Source: Chloroflexota bacterium
GTDB taxonomy: Bacteria > Chloroflexota > Dehalococcoidia > RBG-13-53-26
Direction of reading: 5' to 3'
Length of the DNA stretch: 7,724 bases
Assembly (NCBI GenBank): GCA_030616195.1
Contig: JAUWXW010000071.1
Span: 1-7,724 of the forward strand
Part shown: positions 5,630 to 7,724 of the stretch, one piece after another
Layout: every line of letters starts with the position of its first letter
Position numbering within the stretch: the stretch's first letter is position 1
Made by a program: the position numbers and the translations under genes
The notes under the pieces: model-generated
The model's input: only the letters and a program-made list of their open reading frames with translations
What the model was told of the DNA's origin: nothing
Databases searched by the model: none

Positions 5630-7150
5630 CTATTTTGCGTAGTCTACCGCCCTTGTCTCTCTAATGACAGTAACCTTTACCTGGCCTGGATAGTTCAGAC
5701 TTTCCTCTATTCTCTTTACTATGTCACGGGCAAGTCTCATGGCGCCCAGGTCATCAATGTCTCCCGGCTTAACCATAATGCGAATCTCTCTACCAGCCTG
5801 TATTGCATAGGACTTCTCCACTCCCTGAAAGCTATTGGCTATGCTTTCCAGGGCCTCCAAATGCTTCAGGTATTGCTCTAGTGATTCACGTCTTGCTCCA
5901 GGTCTTGCCCCGCTGATACCATCAGCGGCAGAGACAAGAAAGCTCTCTGCACTATGTATCTCTACCTCACCGTGGTGCTCAGCAACAGCTTGAGCCACTT
6001 CGGGAGATCTCTCCCACTGCCTAACAATATCAGCACCAATCACGGCATGGGGGCCTTCCGTCTCGAAGTCCACCGCTTTGCCGATATCGTGAAGCAGCCC
6101 AGCCTTTTTGGTAACTTCAATATCAGCCCCTACCTCAGCGGCCATCATACCGGCAAAAAGGGCAACCTCTACACTGTGCATCAGGACGTTTTGCCCATAG
6201 CTAAAGCGGTATTTGAGTCGCCCCAACAGCTTGATAAGCTCAGGGGCCAAACCATGTACTCCCGCCTTGCTCGCTGCTTGCTCTCCCTCGGTCCGGATAG
6301 TTGTCTCGACCTCATCTCCTGCCCGCTGCACCATCTCCTCGATGCGACCGGGATGAATCCGACCGTCCAGGATAAGCCTCTCCAAGGCAATACGAGCAAT
6401 CTCCCGCCGCACTGGATCGAAGCAAGACAGAGTAACCGCTTCAGGGGTATCATCAATGATCAAATCCACCCCGGTAGCATGTTCCAAGGCTCTAATGTTA
6501 CGTCCCTCGCGTCCAATTAGGCGTCCCTTCATCTCGTCGCTGGGAAGCGGAACGACAGACACAGTGCCCTCGGCTACTACTTCGGTAGCACAGCGTTGGA
6601 TAGACTGAGACAAGATATCTCGAGCTTTGTTATCGCCTTCTTCTCTTATCCTGACTTCCATCTGACGCACACGTCGAGATGCTTCCTCGCCAATCTCACT
6701 CTCCACCCGCTGAAGCAGCAACTCCTTTGCTTCAGCAGAGGTCAGGTTGGCAATCATCTCCAGTTCATGCTGCTGTTTCTGTCTCAGCTCTTCCGCGCGA
6801 GCCCGTGCCCTCTCTACCTCTTTCTCCTTACCAGAGACACCACTCTCACGCCGCTGAAGGCTTTCATCTCTGTGATCCAGGTTTTCCTCCCTTTGGCCCA
6901 AACGCTTTTCCATCCGCTGTAGCTCGCCACGGCGGTCTCGGTAACTAGCTTCTGCGTCGGCTCTTATGTTGAAGGCTGCTTCCTTAGCCTCCAGCAGGAT
7001 AGACTTCTGCTTTTCTGTCGCCTCAGCAGCAAGCCTGCGGGCCTCCTCTTCCGCTGAGCGAGCCCTGTGGCTGACCATCACCCGCCTGGAAAAGAACGCG
7101 ATCACACCCCCAACGACGAAGCAAGCCAAACCAATAAGTGCATATATCAC
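5630..7150 (-). CDS. rny: Ribonuclease Y (membrane-anchored endoribonuclease)
   Basis: Starts mRNA decay by endonucleolytic cutting at the inner face of the membrane. 506 residues, close to the usual 510-520. Seen: a single N-terminal membrane helix (about 2-21) followed by basic residues; a long charged coiled coil rich in E/R/A (about 30-190); a KH RNA-binding domain with [15 protein letters not shown] (209-223); an HD domain with H325 ([10 protein letters not shown]), the HD pair in GLLHDIGK (351-358; H354, D355), and HH392-393; then the conserved C-terminus ending [14 protein letters not shown]. Start is GTG (7148-7150), with GAGG (7156-7159) at 5-base spacing; the ATG at 7145-7147 region is out of frame. 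A consensus promoter lies about 60 bp upstream. First gene of the operon with the ymdB-like, PHP and zinc-finger genes. No damage seen. Confidence 0.97.
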   Translation of the reverse strand: MIYALIGLACFVVGGVIAFFSRRVMVSHRARSAEEEARRLAAEATEKQKSILLEAKEAAFNIRADAEASYRDRRGELQRMEKRLGQREENLDHRDESLQRRESGVSGKEKEVERARARAEELRQKQQHELEMIANLTSAEAKELLLQRVESEIGEEASRRVRQMEVRIREEGDNKARDILSQSIQRCATEVVAEGTVSVVPLPSDEMKGRLIGREGRNIRALEHATGVDLIIDDTPEAVTLSCFDPVRREIARIALERLILDGRIHPGRIEEMVQRAGDEVETTIRTEGEQAASKAGVHGLAPELIKLLGRLKYRFSYGQNVLMHSVEVALFAGMMAAEVGADIEVTKKAGLLHDIGKAVDFETEGPHAVIGADIVRQWERSPEVAQAVAEHHGEVEIHSAESFLVSAADGISGARPGARRESLEQYLKHLEALESIANSFQGVEKSYAIQAGREIRIMVKPGDIDDLGAMRLARDIVKRIEESLNYPGQVKVTVIRETRAVDYAK

Positions 7151-7211
7151 CTTTACCTCGCTTTCCGTCTGAAGCTTGCCAGGCAGGGGGTAGACTACTG
7201 CAATTCGTTAT

Positions 7212-7240
7212 ATTAAACCCCTTATGAGGTTCGCTGTCAA
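7212..7240 (-). promoter_or_regulatory. Sigma70-type promoter of the rny operon
   Basis: On the minus strand, a perfect -35 TTGACA (7235-7240) is followed by a 17-bp spacer and -10 TTTAAT (7212-7217, five of six); overlapping TAATAT could also serve. Transcription would begin near 7205, leaving a leader of about 55 bases with the Shine-Dalgarno GAGG at its end. The leader holds a short palindrome (TGCCTGGCA) but no recognised riboswitch. Confidence 0.7.
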
Positions 7241-7244
7241 GGGA

Positions 7245-7419
7245 AATAGCCGGTAAATCGATACGCCGGGGGTATTCAAGATAGCGTCCGGAGGGTGCTG
7301 AGTGCGGCTGCCTTTAGTGCGGCAAGGTAACCTCGGGGGTTATCGAATACGACACCCCTAGGCCCGCTTGACGTGCAGAACGGGGTGCCTGACCCACATA
7401 ATAATAGCTTTTGCGATGG
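7245..7419. other. Structured non-coding spacer between proB and the rny promoter
   Basis: This stretch has no credible gene. It contains a hairpin at 7336-7358 (GGGGTTATCG, loop AATA, CGACACCCC, with a small bulge), two copies of GTGCGGC (7302-7308 and 7318-7324), and two related blocks with GGTAA and CGGGGGT in the same order (7252-7273 and 7326-7340). GTATTC (7272-7277) is also inverted as GAATAC (7345-7350). It may hold the proB transcription end, but no T-run follows the hairpin, so a classical terminator is not shown. A small RNA or a worn repeat are other options. Confidence 0.4.
7336..7358 (-). terminator. Possible proB terminator hairpin (no T-run)
   Basis: The GC-rich stem (ACCCC/GGGGT plus TCG/CGA, loop of 4) lies 61-84 bases after the proB stop on the minus strand. 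It is followed by GAGGTTACC rather than a T-run. It could end or slow transcription from proB before the rny promoter, or only protect the transcript's 3' end. Confidence 0.25.
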
Positions 7420-7724
7420 CTACAAAACCATCAGGTTGTTTCGATGCACCACCTCAGCACCATACTCATAGCCCAAGATAGACATGATCTCTTCAGAGTG
7501 GGCGCCCTTGATAGCCTCGATGTCAGCAGAACTGTAGTTTAGTATCCCGCAGGCGATACGGCTACCCTGCGTATCAACAACTTGGACAACATCACCACGG
7601 CGAAATTCTCCTTCCACCCCTTTGATCCCGGCAGGCAGCAAGCTTCCCTTTCCCTTCTTAAGAGCTGCTGCTGCCCCATCATCAACGATGACCTTGCCTC
7701 GAGAAGCCAGTCCACTAACCATCC
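7420..7724 (-). CDS. proB: Glutamate 5-kinase, C-terminal PUA domain (5' part outside window)
   Basis: Glutamate 5-kinase phosphorylates L-glutamate to gamma-glutamyl phosphate, the first step of proline synthesis, in the cytosol. Only the last 101 codons are visible, ending in TAG at 7420-7422. Seen: the linker WMVSGLASRGKVIVDDGAAA, matching the end of the kinase domain where ProB proteins have 'RW..G....G...VD.GA', then the PUA domain: SLLPAGIKGVEGEFRRGDVV, ACGILNYSSADI, IKGAHSEEI, and ILGYEYGAEVVHRNNLMVL at the C-terminus. The methionine of the first visible full codon is internal, not a start. Same strand as rny but 269 bp upstream with a separate promoter between, so probably another transcription unit. 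PUA domains in ProB are linked to oligomer form and proline feedback, known from E. coli. Confidence 0.93.
   Translation of the reverse strand, partial: MVSGLASRGKVIVDDGAAAALKKGKGSLLPAGIKGVEGEFRRGDVVQVVDTQGSRIACGILNYSSADIEAIKGAHSEEIMSILGYEYGAEVVHRNNLMVL

Noticed and set aside
5954..6520. 188-residue open frame on the plus strand inside rny
   Set aside because: It is antisense to the KH and HD domains of a fully conserved RNase Y, has no recognisable domain and no Shine-Dalgarno; open only because of codon bias of rny.

Overview
The window looks like a stretch of chromosome from a Gram-positive-like or monoderm bacterium. My best guess is a Chloroflexota (Dehalococcoidia-type) genome. This is inferred from the rny-ymdB pairing, the small B-box/zinc-ribbon membrane protein, frequent GTG/TTG starts and a GTCATT...AATGAC intergenic repeat of the kind common in such genomes. 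There is no rRNA or other marker to prove it. No phage, transposase, CRISPR array or tRNA is visible. Nine protein genes are supported, two of them cut by the window edges.

Left part (1-1158, minus strand): a two-gene heptose unit. gmhB (D-glycero-D-manno-heptose 1,7-bisphosphate phosphatase) is followed after 15 bp by an hddA-like GHMP sugar kinase that runs off the left edge. A near-consensus sigma70-type promoter (1129-1158) sits just before the chosen gmhB start. Together the two enzymes would make D-glycero-alpha-D-manno-heptose 1-phosphate on the way to a GDP-heptose for surface glycans.

Middle (1159-2573): a spacer with two hairpins (1221-1239 and 1247-1291), then a plus-strand pair: a metallo-beta-lactamase-fold hydrolase and a gamma-class carbonic anhydrase-like hexapeptide protein, 10 bp apart. 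The pair converges, with only 3 bp between stop codons, on a minus-strand Yip1-like five-helix membrane protein (2577-3161).

Spacer 3162-3496 (335 bp) holds a candidate promoter for the membrane protein gene, an overlapping inverted repeat, and a composite 118-bp palindromic repeat (3361-3478) with a degenerate partial copy beside it.

Right part (3497-7240, minus strand): an RNA-turnover operon. In transcription order it reads rny (RNase Y), ymdB-like phosphodiesterase (TTG start), a PHP-domain phosphoesterase (GTG start), and a small B-box zinc-finger protein with about four membrane helices. The gaps are 16, 3 and 17 bp. A strong promoter (TTGACA, 17 bp, TTTAAT; 7212-7240) precedes rny. 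RNase Y would cut mRNA at the membrane, and the two downstream phosphoesterases belong to families that act on small nucleotides or RNA ends. Upstream, past a structured spacer (7245-7419), lies the 3' end of proB (glutamate 5-kinase, PUA domain), cut by the right edge.

Most of the window is ordinary housekeeping sequence. The items most worth checking are the rny-ymdB-PHP-zinc-finger operon, the composite repeat, and the unexplained structured spacers.
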